5,696 nucleotides of DNA from Parcubacteria group bacterium GW2011_GWA1_47_8 (lineage in GTDB: Bacteria > Patescibacteriota > Minisyncoccia > Phycocordibacterales > UBA1550): positions 1 through 5,696 of the forward strand of contig LCOP01000042.1 of NCBI GenBank assembly GCA_000996605.1, read 5' to 3'. The notes beneath the pieces were generated by a model, which had not been told where the DNA came from, did not search any database, and saw only the letters and a list, made by a program, of their open reading frames with translations. This document shows, piece by piece, positions 5,582-5,696 of the stretch (position 1 is its first letter; each line of letters starts with the position of its first letter). Both the position numbers and the translations under genes were made by a program.

Positions 5582-5696
5582 TGTCGCGTCCGGCTTGGAG
5601 TTGATCGGCGACGAGGTCATCCGCGAATCCGCGCCAACGCTCTTCGACGGCTGCTGGCGACGTAAAGCGGTAGAGGCCGACGCAGAACAGCAGGAA
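5457..5696 (-). CDS. C-terminal fragment of a possible phage minor head protein
   Basis: The minus strand is open from the window edge for 79 codons to TGA at 5457-5459; the N-terminus lies beyond the window. The protein is well balanced (about 75% G or C at third codon positions by my count), unlike the Arg-rich plus-strand reading of the same bases. Segments include AAVEERWRGFADDLVADQL, then KVPPHPNCQCAV (40-51 of the fragment) and a tail ending DGIPDIDKL. The PPHPNCQC motif resembles the HPNCRC signature near the C-terminus of Mu gpF/SPP1 gp7-type minor head proteins, and the roughly 30-residue tail after it fits. That family call is from memory of one motif and stays tentative. It conflicts by strand with the glycosyltransferase frame ending at 5581; I judge this one real there. 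Confidence 0.5.
   Translation of the reverse strand, partial: FLLFCVGLYRFTSPAAVEERWRGFADDLVADQLQAGRDIKVPPHPNCQCAVTYASPDNRVWLDEQVREVLDGIPDIDKL

Overview
The window reads as part of a cell-surface polysaccharide (glycan) gene cluster. It most likely comes from an uncultivated bacterium, and a Patescibacteria/CPR lineage (for example Parcubacteria) is my best guess. That guess rests on recalled resemblance of the last glycosyltransferase to a family common in those genomes, on compact gene packing and on Lys-rich proteins. It is an inference, because no rRNA or other marker gene is present.

Layout. Positions 1-220 hold no convincing gene but carry a perfect 15-bp hairpin at 22-54. A small minus-strand gene (221-430, 69 aa, function unknown) has a near-consensus sigma70-type promoter (TTGACA-17-TATACT) and a strong AGGAGG ribosome binding site. 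Divergent from it, a plus-strand pair encodes a GT11 (alpha-1,2-fucosyltransferase-type) glycosyltransferase (536-1414) and, 4 bases later, a glutamine-hydrolysing asparagine synthetase (1419-3188). Only 2 bases further, and convergent, is a minus-strand nucleotide-sugar 4,6-dehydratase/epimerase of the CapD/WbpM/FlaA1 type (3191-4591). A 75-base divergent intergenic region carries overlapping promoters in both directions. A GT4-like glycosyltransferase starts at 4667 (or 4676).

The right end is anomalous. Glycosyltransferase homology stops near residue 231 (about position 5360). From there the DNA turns GC-rich (about 64% over 5521-5696, against about 43% over 5161-5280), and the plus-strand frame becomes an Arg-rich nonsense tail. 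The minus strand over this stretch instead reads as two tightly packed genes: the C-terminus of a protein with a PPHPNCQC motif like that of phage minor head proteins, then an SD-preceded start of another protein. The simplest explanation is a chimeric assembly join of unrelated DNA. A real insertion, such as a Mu-like prophage, is the alternative.

How the genes fit together: the dehydratase would make an activated deoxy/amino sugar precursor, the GT4-like and GT11 enzymes would add sugars (the latter probably fucose) to a glycan, and the AsnB-type amidotransferase supplies either asparagine or amide groups on sugar acids. I found no CRISPR array, tRNA, rRNA or insertion sequence.
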